Source: Symbiodinium natans (taxonomy: Eukaryota > Sar > Dinophyceae > Suessiales > Symbiodiniaceae). From it: 64,000 nt of DNA. A program made the position numbers and the translations under genes. The stretch lies in assembly GCA_905221605.1 (NCBI GenBank), contig CAJNDS010000697.1:1-64000 (forward strand). Direction: 5' to 3'. Below the pieces are notes generated by a model that saw only the letters and a list, made by a program, of their open reading frames with translations, was not told where the DNA came from and made no database searches. Positions 46,101 to 54,331 of the stretch are shown here, in pieces. The number at the start of each line of letters is the position of its first letter. Position 1 is the first letter of the stretch.

Positions 46101-47746
46101 GTGATCAGCAAATCACGTTTCTTGGTCGTCAAATCACCAGGAAGAAGGGCGAGGACTCTTTGGTGATTGGCATGGCAGGCGAGTACTACCAGGAGATCTA
46201 TGAGGGTTTTGGACTTGGGAAAAGTCCGAAGTCTTGCCCGACGCCGCCGAATCTTCGAGAACTTTATGACAGAGAAGAAGAAGTCTTGGAGCGGGAGTTG
46301 AGCTCGGAAGCTGCTGCTCGATATCGCTCTACGCTGGGACGCTTTTCATGGTTGGCCATGACGCGCGTGGATCTAGCATATTATGTTTCCATGCTAGCTC
46401 GAGGCCAGGCCAGTCCACGTGAGAAGCATGAACGTGCGATGCGGATGGTATTACGGTATCTTCGGCATGTTCAGGACTTTCGACAAATCGTCCATCCAGT
46501 TGATGAACGGAGCCTTCGGTTGGATTGCTACGTGGATGCGTCATGGGGCAGTGAGAGGAGCGTTGATCGCAAGAGTGTGAGCGGTGGTTGCATCATGCTT
46601 GGTGGTTTCTGCTTGAAAGCGTGGTCACGGCTTCAACAAGCTGTCGCTCTCAGCTCAGCAGAGTCGGAGTTGTACGGATTGGTTGAGGGAGCAAAGGAAT
46701 CACTTTCAATCCGAAGGGCAATTTCCCACGTGTTTGGATGGGATGAGTTGTGCGCACCGCACCTCTTTTGCGACTCCGAGGCCGCCATTGCCATCAGCAG
46801 GGCTGACGGCTTGAGGCGTGTCAGACATATAGATCTGAGAGCATGCTTTATACAAGATCAGCTCCGACAGAGACTTCTCTTCATCTTCGGAGTGCGAGGA
46901 GCCTCCAACGTCGCAGACCTCTTCACAAAATCGTTAGATGCCCGGACTACGTTGAAGCACATGTTGAGCCTTGGTTTGTCTGAAGTCACTGTTGCAGCTT
47001 GCGTTGGTGAGTTGGCGTGTTTCGTTGGCTTGCTTGGTGCTGCTGTGGCTGGCAAGGATCATGTATCTCTTGCAGATCGGTATCGTTTGATGGAGTTTGC
47101 CAAGTGGTTGGTGGTTGAGTTCTGTGCGCCTCCCATGTCGAGCATGTTGGCTGCGTCGCAAGCGTGCTCCTGGGTTGGTGTGTTGACTGTCAGCGAGGCA
47201 GATGACGGCGGAGATCCGGCCACTACAGCGCAGCTTCAGCAGATCTGCACTCTCCACATCCGCAGGGGGGGTTTCGTCTACTTGTGGGCTAGTACTCCGT
47301 GCACCGGTGGTTGTCTGTACCAGCATCTACATGCACGTGATCCAGCCTACAGACGCGGTCGCTTGGCACGGCACTGGTCGCTTCACAGGAAGCTGTGGAA
47401 GGCTTTTATGTCGCTGTGTGACTACGTCCATGCTTGGTCGATCGAGTGGCCTCGCGCCTGTGCTTACTGGTCATGGAACCAGACTATCCGTTTTCTGCAG
47501 TCGCGACCGTACATGTTGCATGATGTGTTGGTTGACGGTTGCTCGCTTGGCATGCGTGGTCGAGATGGCGAGTTGATCTACAAACGTTGGCGTGTCATCA
47601 CGACGATGGAGTCGGTTGCTCGCGGCTTGTCGGTCTTTCGGTGCCCAGGTGATGGTCATCCACATTCCGCCAACTTCGATCTCAAGAGTACCCAACACTA
47701 CCCGGCGAAGTTGACGAACGCTTTCTTGCACGCGTTAAACGCATGA
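40160..47746 (+). CDS. Copia Gag-Pol polyprotein with methyltransferase-like C-terminus
   Basis: 2528 aa from the ATG at 40160 (the frame is open slightly upstream from a GTG). Gag capsid region about 40710-41340; a Lys/Gly/Asp repeat tract 41426-41515; zinc knuckle CYNCNELGHYSNRC at about 41646-41687; a four-copy 69-bp repeat 41905-42160; protease WWLLDSGAST at about 42250-42280; integrase zinc head and DDE core about 43830-44310 (QIDKFF, VKSDLEG, APVAERA); RT GLDVSTAF (about 45718) and CYVDDLL (about 45990); RNase H YVDASW and SSAESEL. The end (47100-47746) has VVEFC, ASTPCTGGC and EWPRAC, the same order as the minus element. Unlike that element, Gag and Pol share one frame. Confidence 0.92.
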   Translation: MEGRGRPSYYHIGEGEPRMLRERGRRGAEPPYERPSGSRHSSLPPRSPVVGSGVAFSPISNLSGAVHPTGSPVVGSPTAMGTPIPAMASPMSPPGLVPPPPAAVDPVAVQAALGSQLLVQTVQQQQQISQMMSLVQQLVQDRTSAEKKGKGAGSLSSISDSVDHAMEVDDGNGAPIRNPKADSYVPKLPMLDGGRMNKGRRAEIEAWVEYLEVFLPWIALFDDRIPSEVQACFVKDKPILNKDLAKGESIRSTRVFLYLRQSFANFSRGLDILKQVEREQLGVPAGYEALRRLHQDLSVCSRIEASTLREEMLRYQPPASTKDRPLEVFRSVQVELAKYGRLVAAFPDLALSEADQSMIVLKGLDADVKRYILLHAKIDSMSELETAIKFYDANIKILTFADSGRGRDRRNNNDIANPLNFKGDGKGKDKGKDKGKDKGKDKGKDKGKDKGRSGKDKHDKKGEKGGKGNATQDPGKGGSGSSGSDPKHDKRANVKCYNCNELGHYSNRCPKKAAKGVAAAATLLEPQLAALTLEGPQVFAAAVGCEFFDIAQGDSDNESSLSDGDWEAFGRSWLLESSEATVELGTSQLGSLETPVELEKAPVESGTSQLGSLETPVELEKAPVELGTSQLGSLQTPVELEKAPVELGTSQLGSLETPVELEKAPLTLGEHGLSEFYFHDMSMAAPHVTHGSSSEAMDWWLLDSGASTHLISEETLQHVQVLSLSEHVGRDCVTATGASIGVQKSAVVRVCFAVERSSPVVVEFEALVAPVRFNLLSLGRLLNRNWTVSFAPHLHVQAGGFKFKAVWSNNCCWLQSHAVARACLVSQEQSAAQQIADPSCPRHSATREDGLLQRERSGVAHAREGQREAGPESRCDSSGLNLCGRRGLRGEHPVGHSYVHGDRGRNPLGARGCRVPGGVEAGRDRDPRTRQSSSAEAHAKEAESEEDAPEAPREENAKGSELFVDKEDPREAGASFRSPAAVVDVVECKFKGSEEAEAQGESHDVSCKVRFEPLSKGEEGPREANAGGAPQGAFFAVPGPQGPLHCDDHLRDHQGESKAPEPTEEGSRLPGVPGEVAYPSAGSATSTLAHAAEESDIAIGQRITGTSYAAKDIAIATTTDQSRNAYFKWMECGDGPKALSAVSQKGSSQAVASSKSLDVLDGCACACDVGMSGMVGMSGMVGMSGMVEHVCVGELDQEKAPAPDGDQAWLLHGDQELLHQELWGKVHREHVLRSHVPFNSSCEHCVRGRGLEPARKIERDSGEGAQKEVQIDKFFYKGIWFLVLVLVGCFAIGTVMYREVSGPRGAAAREVMLGEMSAWGRSVGLVGVEARDLSVCVKSDLEGVVKNLAQGFADTMTVGAVEVSDVPVGRHAPVAERAIRTLKENANTLCAGLEQVGLEPCGRGVSFLLSHCAQAHNRYQIQPGSAMTPEQRSLRTMRQPRAIYVWGASILATPPPSLRQFITGRYGQAAYLGPEVAGGSHLVQFRLKDGSLKIARSARIRMLVPMTFELSALRGICRMLPERAGDVVRGLPAVDQGNMRDLPIPNTETRGPPASWVEENGRTPRCRACRLRGVPADKAWHTQKCRDRYAAYVKSSFDPNQFVLDDAQHELEIEGVELDLGSRAFGELDVGLELPDDVQDYEPTEDEGERGLGDSFLPEGVLEGELRPGDSVGVEPAASEEVDFMEVEPESLDRVPEPESDAMVNNVLFRESLGFAAVANPSTGGQTVKLGGETLVVEMPSSSKDDVTGHALDLGLTYEGMLRELSALESLAVGDVIWHVDPKQKVISTRWVSNAKLERVDGKERPLVRCRVVARDFAQGATAAQLGISAATSSAEALRTFLFYAGSKRQNVVGLDVSTAFLFAELEEEDGTVVVRLPAGVTGPNGRPGFMRLRKALYGLRAAAQTWARHLAKLLKRLCDLTPCETEPCLFSGVVLGGQRVAVLCYVDDLLISGDSDEAIYYVVEKLKSAVKIKVTADLDRDQQITFLGRQITRKKGEDSLVIGMAGEYYQEIYEGFGLGKSPKSCPTPPNLRELYDREEEVLERELSSEAAARYRSTLGRFSWLAMTRVDLAYYVSMLARGQASPREKHERAMRMVLRYLRHVQDFRQIVHPVDERSLRLDCYVDASWGSERSVDRKSVSGGCIMLGGFCLKAWSRLQQAVALSSAESELYGLVEGAKESLSIRRAISHVFGWDELCAPHLFCDSEAAIAISRADGLRRVRHIDLRACFIQDQLRQRLLFIFGVRGASNVADLFTKSLDARTTLKHMLSLGLSEVTVAACVGELACFVGLLGAAVAGKDHVSLADRYRLMEFAKWLVVEFCAPPMSSMLAASQACSWVGVLTVSEADDGGDPATTAQLQQICTLHIRRGGFVYLWASTPCTGGCLYQHLHARDPAYRRGRLARHWSLHRKLWKAFMSLCDYVHAWSIEWPRACAYWSWNQTIRFLQSRPYMLHDVLVDGCSLGMRGRDGELIYKRWRVITTMESVARGLSVFRCPGDGHPHSANFDLKSTQHYPAKLTNAFLHALNA
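41905..42160 (+). repeat. 69-bp tandem repeat (about 4 copies) in Gag-Pol
   Basis: Each copy encodes LGTSQLGSLETPVELEKAPV with small changes, between the zinc knuckle and the protease. In-frame length changes here would alter linker length only. Confidence 0.8.
42705..43577 (+). CDS. Overprinted ORF between protease and integrase
   Basis: 290 aa in the +1 frame relative to Gag-Pol, starting at the ATG of MASSSESEVEWRMQG. It is acidic at first, then Lys/Pro-rich (KPMPKKPKVKKMPQKP), with a helical RRTLEEHLKEHFLQCLDRKA segment and a Pro-rich tail (RLPTPPRVPPRRRLPTPP). Its composition is more natural than that of the Gag-Pol frame over the same DNA, which there is Arg/Gly/Glu-rich and irregular. 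It corresponds in place to 32553-33899 of the minus element. Function unknown; the basic stretches suggest nucleic-acid or nuclear targeting. Confidence 0.5.
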   Translation: MASSSESEVEWRMQGKDKGKLVRRVVATQAASISVGEEDFEESTRLATATSTETEGAILLVPADAESQVVLKPGEIETPGPAKVPQQKPMPKKPKVKKMPQKPLVKRMPKAASSSSTKRTPVKLVPRSDRQQPWLTLWSASSRAVKKQKLKESRMTSAARSDLNRFRKEKKGPERRTLEEHLKEHFLQCLDRKAPYTVTTISEIIKEKAKPPSPPRKEADSPGYPERLPTPPRVPPRRRLPTPPRNPTSPLASASRAPATPPKTSPLPPPPTNPGTPTSSGWSVVTDRKR

Positions 47747-47820
47747 CACCGCGAGATTTGCTCAAAGTTTTCCCTCTTTTACTTTGCCTTCGGTACGGTG
47801 TATAGAGCATAGGACGTGCC

Positions 47821-48228
47821 ATGGCTGATATGGTTGAGGTTGAAAACGCTGTGAGGCGCACTTGGGTTCGAGAGCTCTGGATGCAATGGGTTCCTCAGCA
47901 GCAGGTGGAAGTCAGTTTGATCGCCTTCCTTGCGATGTTTTCCTTGGCGATGCTTGGCAGCTTCCTCGCTGGAATCTTTGTGCAGCAATACCGACAGCGT
48001 CACAGCCATATTCTATCTTTGAGTGAGCTTCTTACCTTTCTTCCGGTGGAACAAAGTCGGAGAGCAATTATCACTACGCGGCATGGATACGCCTTTCATG
48101 TTCGCAGCGATTGCCCCGCCCTGCGCAATACCCACCCAGGCAATCTGCAGCGTCGAGTTGCTTGTGAGCTTTGTCTGCAATACTTGCGCGTGGACCAGCC
48201 GACACCCACCGTGTCGAGGGGGGTGTAG
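47821..48228 (+). CDS. Small membrane protein ORF before 3' LTR
   Basis: 135 aa. One clear transmembrane segment (SLIAFLAMFSLAMLGSFLAGIFV, split here by eye at about residues 32-54). A C-terminal domain follows with His, Cys and CELC residues (VRSDCPAL...VACELCLQYL) that could bind zinc. It lies after Pol where env-like genes sit in some LTR elements, and its stop lies just inside the LTR. It is too short for a fusion glycoprotein. No counterpart was noticed in the minus element. Confidence 0.55.
   Translation: MADMVEVENAVRRTWVRELWMQWVPQQQVEVSLIAFLAMFSLAMLGSFLAGIFVQQYRQRHSHILSLSELLTFLPVEQSRRAIITTRHGYAFHVRSDCPALRNTHPGNLQRRVACELCLQYLRVDQPTPTVSRGV
48216..48223 (+). other. Polypurine tract
   Basis: GAGGGGGG directly before the 3' LTR, the usual plus-strand priming site of LTR elements. 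Confidence 0.8.
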
Positions 48229-48625
48229 AAGTTCGAGAACTGTGCGTCATCCTGTGAGGGTGCGACACGGTGAGTTTTGCAGTTTGCAGTTTTGTGTGCA
48301 TAGCTTGGAGTCTGCTCAGCTTTTGAAGTTTTTCCAGTAGCCTGAGTACGATTAGCGGTGCAGGAACGTTTTGCCTCGTAGGGAACCACTCTCGTCGAGT
48401 TTCGTGACTTGAGGGTAGTTTTGGAGGTCTTTTAAGCCGAGCTGTCAAGTTGGAGAGCTGTGATACGTTTTCCACTTTGGCTCAAGTGACGAGCACTGGT
48501 GTGAGTGCTGCAAGCCAAAACAGAAGTGTTGTCCGAGTGTCTGAGCTTGCTTGCTTGGTTTGGACTTGTGTGAGTTGGCTTGGTTGTATCCTTGGTGCCT
48601 TGCTTGGCATCTTGGGTTTTTAACG
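48224..48625 (+). repeat. 3' LTR (402 bp)
   Basis: It matches 39674-40075 except for one base noticed. Spliced-leader-like CCACTTTGGCTCAAG lies at 48472-48486. It is followed by CTCTT (48626-48630). Confidence 0.92.
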
Positions 48626-48671
48626 CTCTTTGATGCGTGCACTGTGTGCTTGAGCCTGTGGTTAATTATAG

Positions 48672-49064
48672 AGCCGTGCGAAGGCCTCTCTGAGCTTCCA
48701 CAAGTGTACCTCTGGCGGCAACAACAGTCGAATTGGGGTTGTTGTTATACTCGCCTCCCTCACGTCGCTCCTGGAGTCGAAAATTATAGGGTTGCCCTCC
48801 CGTCAGGCTGTTTGTCGGCACTGGGGAGGTATCATCGGGGCTTGGGCATCGCGCAAGCGTTTTGTGACATCGACGTCAACCTTCGCCAGTACACAGCGTG
48901 TTGTGCCCGTCGTGCGTGTGAACTGCACCCATTTCAAATTGCAGCTTCATGTTACGGAATTGATGGACTTGGGTGTCGCGCGAATGCGAAACAATGCTAT
49001 ACTCTTCCCCTCCTCTAGCCAGGCTAGGACCCCAGTCACTGGGCAAGTGGAGGAGGACGGTTGA
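48672..49064 (+). other. Open stretch, possible host exon
   Basis: A plus frame is open from just after a stop at about 48672 to 49064. It has exon-like composition in its second half (VVPVVRVNCTHFKLQLHVTE). No start codon, family or splice site is certain. It may be an exon of a host gene whose 5' side was displaced by the copia insertion 45 bases upstream. Confidence 0.3.
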
Positions 49065-49499
49065 GTTGCTCATGCCACGTGAGTGCGCCCGCACTCACAC
49101 GGCGGTGTAGGAACCTGCATCTCTTCTCAAGGCAGTAGATCCATTTACGTTCTCTGTACAAGTTTGACGAGCAGTGACCCCTCACCGCAATTTCCGAGCA
49201 GGGGCTCGGTGAAGCGGCTCAGGAGCTCCCGTTCGGGTTGCTCCCTTGCTCCCGAGTATTACCTGCGGAGAATCTTGTGAGGGTGCGGGAGTGATTTGAT
49301 GTTGGGTACGTGAGTGCGCCCGCACTCACACGCCCTAGTCCCCCGCATGGATTGACAGTTTGTTCCTGTGGCTCATAGCCCTCTCAGCCGCGAACATAAA
49401 GGAGTGATGGTATTACCCGCTAACTTGCCCCCTTGTTCTGTGCCGCCAGGGCTCACAGGAGCAGGCGCCCGCTTGCCCTCCCCGAACTAACTGCCCGGC
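49065..49499. repeat. Non-coding stretch with a duplicated hairpin
   Basis: GTGAGTGC-GCCC-GCACTCAC occurs at 49079-49098 and again at 49310-49329, each within ACGTGAGTGC...CACACG. No gene is seen between. Confidence 0.5.
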
Positions 49500-50197
49500 A
49501 TGGCTGCTTCGTTGGTCATTGGTGGCAGCCTTTACACTGCTGTCAATGGAGATGGCGACAGTGACTGGGAAAGATGCTACCCTTACGAACACCCGGAGAT
49601 CTTTTCCAGCGAGCCCATCCTCGAAGGCCACGGCCACACTTGTATTGTAGTGCTGGCTGGATATCGCTCACCAAGCTCCTCGTACTGCAAGGAATCCGCG
49701 ATGCCTCGGCAGCCCAAGGACGTCCTAATCAACGGACCCTCGCCATGGTTGCTGCGGCCGAACTCGCGCACTCTGTTGGAGGTCATCGTGCCTGGCTTGC
49801 ACACCACCTTCGAGATCTTTCGCAGGATTTGAGGAACGAGCTTGCCCAGGAGTACGGGGCGTTACTGGCTATGTTCAGACGTCCGCCTGGACCACAGCAG
49901 AATGCCCGTTTAGCCTGGGCCAGGCCAATCATTGTGCATAGCCAGGAAGATTTTCCAATTTACCTCATAAAAGCACATTTGGAGCAGCATCTTTTGCTTG
50001 CATGGCGTTTCACTGCCGATAAAGTCAATTTGCTTTTGCAAGCGATGTCCGATGCTGTCCCCAATGATAATGCCGTCATTCTGGAGTGGGTAGCGTGCTT
50101 CCTCGATGAACGTATTGCTACCGACATTCTCGAGCATTTAGATGACGAGACCATGCATCTGCTTGAGGACAATCGGCATTCGGATAGTGACATCTAA
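49500..50197 (+). pseudogene. Host ORF with one frame change, unknown
   Basis: A start at 49500 (MAASLVIGGSLYTAVNGDGD) runs to about 49680. The protein-like reading then continues in another frame (49574-50197) through a long helical region (RTLAMVAAAELAHSVGG, LRNELAQEYGALLAMF) to an acidic end. About 230 aa in total if joined. No domain is recognised. The frame change without an obvious intron suggests decay, though a very short or non-canonical intron cannot be excluded. Confidence 0.4.
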
Positions 50198-50494
50198 CGC
50201 TGACCTTGTGCGAATACGGAACAAACGGCGGCCTAGTACATCGGTCGTTATCCATGGTCATGCGGCATTCCTGTAATGTCATGCTGTTGTCTTGACCGAT
50301 TTGGAAAGTTGTAACCATTGATCATGTTATACTGCTGATGTAGTCTCCAACTAAAGGGAGCTGAGTCAGGGGAAGTTGGGAGCAAGCTTGTTGTTGTGTG
50401 ACATTCTTTGCGCTGGACGGCACGGCTCTCAGGCAAGACTGCCCAGTCTTCCTCTACCTTGCCCCTCAATTGGTTAGGCTGCCCCTTCTTCGCC

Positions 50495-53400
50495 ATGGCA
50501 TTGCAAGAGCCCCTTGGCCTGGAGAACCTGCAGCCTCCTCCATTGGTCGCCCCTCCGCTCGTAGCTGGGCGTGAAAACACCTGGATTACGGCGAGCCATG
50601 GCAGTTCAACCCTCCCCTTTGTTGTATCCCGGCCGAGTGCGGATGTAGGGGAAGCCAACTCGATAGTGCTTCTCCTCCCTGGTTGTGGACATTTCTATGT
50701 GGAGAATATGCACCCACTGCCTTGGCAAGGGGCCATCGAGTATCTGTGGAGCAACCTGGCTTTCAAAAAGGCCGTCATTGCCTGCGCATGGCCTGTGGCG
50801 GGACCTAGAAGCGGACGAGACCGTGACAGCCCAACACCCCTAGAAGCAGACGAGACCGTGACCTAGAAGCGGACGAGACCGTGACAGCCTAAAACCCCAA
50901 AACCCCTAGAAGCAGACGAGACCGTGACAGCCCAAAACCCCTAGAAGCAGACGAGACCGTGAACCTCAAAACCCCTAGAAGCGGAAGAGACCGTGACAGC
51001 CCAAAACCGCTAGAAGCGGACGAGACCGTGACAGCCTAAAACCCCAAAATCCCTAGAAGCGGACGAGACCGTGACAGCTCAAAACCCCTAGAAGCAGACG
51101 AGACCGTGACAGCCCAAAACCCCAAAACCCCTAGAAGCGGACGAGCCCGTGACAGCCCAAAACCCCTAGAAGCGGACTAGACCGTGACAGCATAAAGTGA
51201 TAGCCCAAAACCCCTAGAAGCGGACGAGACCGTGACGGCCTAAAACTCCAAAACCCCTAGAACCGGACGGGACCGTGACAGCACAAAACCCCTAGAAACG
51301 GACGAGACCGTGACAGCCCAAAACCCCAAAACCCCTAGAACTAGGAGCGGACGACACCGTGACAGCCCAAAACCCCTAGAAGCGGACGAGACCGTGCGAG
51401 ACCGTGACAGCCTAAAACCCCAAAACCCCTAGACGCGGACGAGACCGTGACAGCCCAAAACCCCTAGAAGCGGACGAGACCGTGACACCCTAAAACCCCA
51501 AAACCCCCAGAAGCGGACGAGTCCGTGACAGCCTAAAACCCCAAAATCCCTAGAAGTGGACGAGACCGTGACAGCCTAAAACCCCAAAACCCCTAGAAGC
51601 GGACGAGAGCGTGACAGCCTAAAACCCCAAAACCCCTAGAAGCGGACGAGTCCGTGACAGCCTAAAACCCCAAAATCCCTAGAAGCGGACGAGACCGTGA
51701 CAGCCTAAAACCCCAAAACCCCTATAGAAGCAGACGAGACTGTGACAGCCCAAAACCCCTAGAAGCGGACGAGACCGTAACAGCCTAAAACACAAAATCC
51801 CCTAGAAGCGGACGAGACCGTGACAGCCCAACACCCCTAGAAGCAGACGAGACCGTGACAGCCCGAAGCCCCTAGAAACGGACGAGACCGTAACAACCCA
51901 AAACCCCTAGAAGCGGACGAGACCGTGACAGCCTAAAACCCCAAAACCCCCAGAAGCGGACGAGACCGTGACAGCCCAAAACCCCTAGAAGCGGACGAGA
52001 CCGTGACAGCCTGAAACCCCAAAACCCCTAGAAGCGGACGAGTCCGTGACAGCCTAAAACCCCAAAACCCCTTGAAGCGGACGAGACCGTGACAGCCCAA
52101 AACCCCTAGAAGCAGACAAGACCGTGACGGCCTAAAACCCCAAAACACCTGGAAGCGGACGAGACCGTGACAGCGCAAAACCCCTAGAAGCGGACGAGAC
52201 CGTGACAGCCCAAAACCCCTAGAGGCGGACGAGACCGTGACAGCCTGAAGACCCCAAAAACCCTAGAAGCGGACGAGACCGTGACAGCCCAAAACCCCTA
52301 GAAGCAGACGAGACCGTAACAGCCCAAAACCCCAAAACTCCTAGAAGCGGACGAAAACCCCTAGAAGCGGACGAGACCGTGCCAGCCTAAAACCCCAAAA
52401 TCCCTAGACGCGGACGAGACCGTGACAGCCTAAAACCCCAAAACCCCTAAAAGCGGACGAGACCGTGACAGCCTAAAACCCCAAAACCCCTAGAAGCGGA
52501 CGAGCCCGTGACAGCCCAACACCCTAGAAGCCGACGAGACCTGACAGCCCAAAACCCCTAGAAGCGGACGAGACCGTGACAGCCCAAACCCCAAAACCCT
52601 AGAAGCGGACGAGACCGTGACAGTCTAAAACCCCAAAACCCTAGAAGCGGACGAGACTGGACAGCCAACCCCTGAAGCAGACGAGACCGTGACAGACGTG
52701 ACAGCCTTGTACAATGACACATAGGACTTAAGCTGCCATGACCAATCTTCCCACTTGTTTGAATCTCCGTGAAAACGGGTGGTGGGAACAACTTATTTTT
52801 CCCACCCAATTCTTCGAAATCACCGAAGATTGCCATACTGATCTAGTACAATGTCAGTCGGATGCCCTGGGCTTCGCCCGAAGCTCCGCTTCCATGAAAT
52901 TTTACAAGATCAAGTCTGCGATATCACTGATCACAACAATCACAAACACCAGAGCAGACTGTGCATCAATCATCAATCACTCGAGACTCCAATGTTTTGC
53001 ACCTTGGGCCTTGAGCCAAATGGTGTTAGAGAGTCAATGCAATGTCTCATGCATCACAGTGGATGCAAATGCAGATCTGATCAATATTTCTAACACTGGT
53101 GGGGGGGTGGGGGGGCGGGGCCTGGAGCTTTAAATTCAAGTGCTATTGCACTGGCGGGGGGGTGCCTTACACTCATCCGCAACAATTACACTCGGCTGAT
53201 AGTTCATGTGTGTATATATATATGTATATATGCAAATATGTAAATATGTAGCAGGCTCACCGCCTGCCTGGATGCTGCCTGACGGTGCTGCCTGGACCAA
53301 GGCAGTGTATACAATGGAAATTCTACCGCTCCTACTAGCCGTCCAACGTGATGCGAGCCCTCGCATCTCCTTGCCCACATATCTCATGGGCCTTGGCTCT

Positions 53401-53808
53401 GGAGGAACCATCACCTACCAGATTGCAATTTCCGAGGCCCATGCGACCTTCCGGGCTTGTGTTTGCATGGGCCCCATTAGGCTGCCTTCTTTGCTGCCAG
53501 CCCCAACGAGCGGGGAGACACGAATTTTAGTCTATGGCGGACGAAAGGACGTAGAGACCTTTCAGCACCACCTTCGGATGTGCTACTCGGTGCGGGGCAA
53601 TCATCGCGTGCCTCCTGTCACAGAAGCCCTTTCCGAAGACTCACACTTTACCGCCTTCAAGGGCTACGGACGCACGCAGTACCCCTCATCCCCCGGCCTC
53701 ACAATCCGCCAGGTGGTTATCGGCAAGGACCCGGAGCATGTGGTGTGGCCTGCATTGCTGAGCGATCCTGATTGGCTGCTGGCGGACCATATCGAGCTCC
53801 CGGAGTAG
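50495..53808 (+). CDS. Alpha/beta-hydrolase-like gene, apparently two exons
   Basis: First part 50495 to about 50800: SIVLLLPGCGHFYVENMH and an AFKKAVIACAWPVAG strand, like the first strands and oxyanion region of an alpha/beta hydrolase. The frame then enters a minisatellite. It resumes at about 53250-53808 with YLMGLGSGGTITYQIAIS (nucleophile elbow), TRILVYGGRKDVETF (acid) and GKDPEHVVWPALL (His). The order of these pieces supports one gene of about 290 aa with a ~2.4-kb intron. Splice sites were not fixed; dinoflagellate introns are often non-canonical. Carboxylesterase or phospholipase-like activity is an inference. Confidence 0.55.
50803..52705. repeat. 1.9-kb minisatellite with 35-bp and 43-bp units
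   Basis: About fifty units around GAAGCGGACGAGACCGTGAC. The short unit ends AGCCCAAAACCCCTA; the long one adds another CCCAAAAC. Units differ by point changes (AGCGG/AGCAG, ACGAG/ACTAG). The array lies in the apparent intron of the hydrolase gene. Spacers are not unique, so it is not a CRISPR array. Confidence 0.9.
52706..53250. other. Rest of the apparent intron
   Basis: A minus-strand CCATTTGGCTCAAG (53011-53024) resembles the spliced-leader end with one T missing. A G-rich run lies at about 53099-53118 and a TA/TG microsatellite at about 53212-53250, close to the likely 3' splice site. No gene is seen. Confidence 0.4.
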
Positions 53809-54331
53809 TCGTCGGGGCAGGGTAGAGAGTACCTTCCTTTTTCCATTTTCATCGATTTATGCGCGCCGGCCCTTGTGTTGCCGCTACAAACAGACCAGCA
53901 ACCGAGGCACGCCTGCATTCTGGTGCTACTACTGTGCACGGACAAAGTAAAGGATGCCATCGTCTCCAGGTCATTGCTTTGTACATGCAGCACATTGCAG
54001 CCACAAGTAACAGCCACCTGCGATGACACGCTGCATCCCTTTTCAGGTTGCGCGTTGGATGTGCCCTGGCTCAAGCTAAGGGTGGCAGGCTGACTGAACG
54101 AGGACCCATTGTGTAGAGGGTTGTAACGCTCCTGACTGGTTTTTTCTCGCCTTTCTGCTTCTTCTCTCCTGTGTGTTGTGCTTTTTGTTTGGTCCTCCCC
54201 TTCCTTGTGTCCCTCCCTAGTTTTTGTAAGGGCTTTCCAGGGATCTTGGTGTCTGGAGGTTGCCTCGTGGTTCTCCGCTGCCTGTGGGGTAGTCACATGA
54301 GTTTGGCCTGCCATGTTCGGTGAGTGATGCC
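53809..54331. other. Intergenic region
   Basis: No gene is supported. Pyrimidine-rich DNA (CTTCTCTCC-type) precedes the next start at 54332. Confidence 0.4.

Larger units (their letters stand above)
39674..48625 (+). mobile_element. Complete young Ty1/copia-type element (8.95 kb)
   Basis: Two 402-bp LTRs with only one difference noticed (C/T in GGAG(C/T)CTGCTC), a 5-bp CTCTT duplication, primer-binding site, intact Gag-Pol frame and a polypurine tract (GAGGGGGG, 48216-48223). Near-identical LTRs imply a recent insertion, and the intact frame suggests it could be active or was very recently. Confidence 0.93.

Noticed and set aside
50803-52705. CRISPR-like array
   Set aside because: Units are contiguous and the stretches between conserved cores are themselves repeated, not unique spacers. 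No cas-type genes are near.
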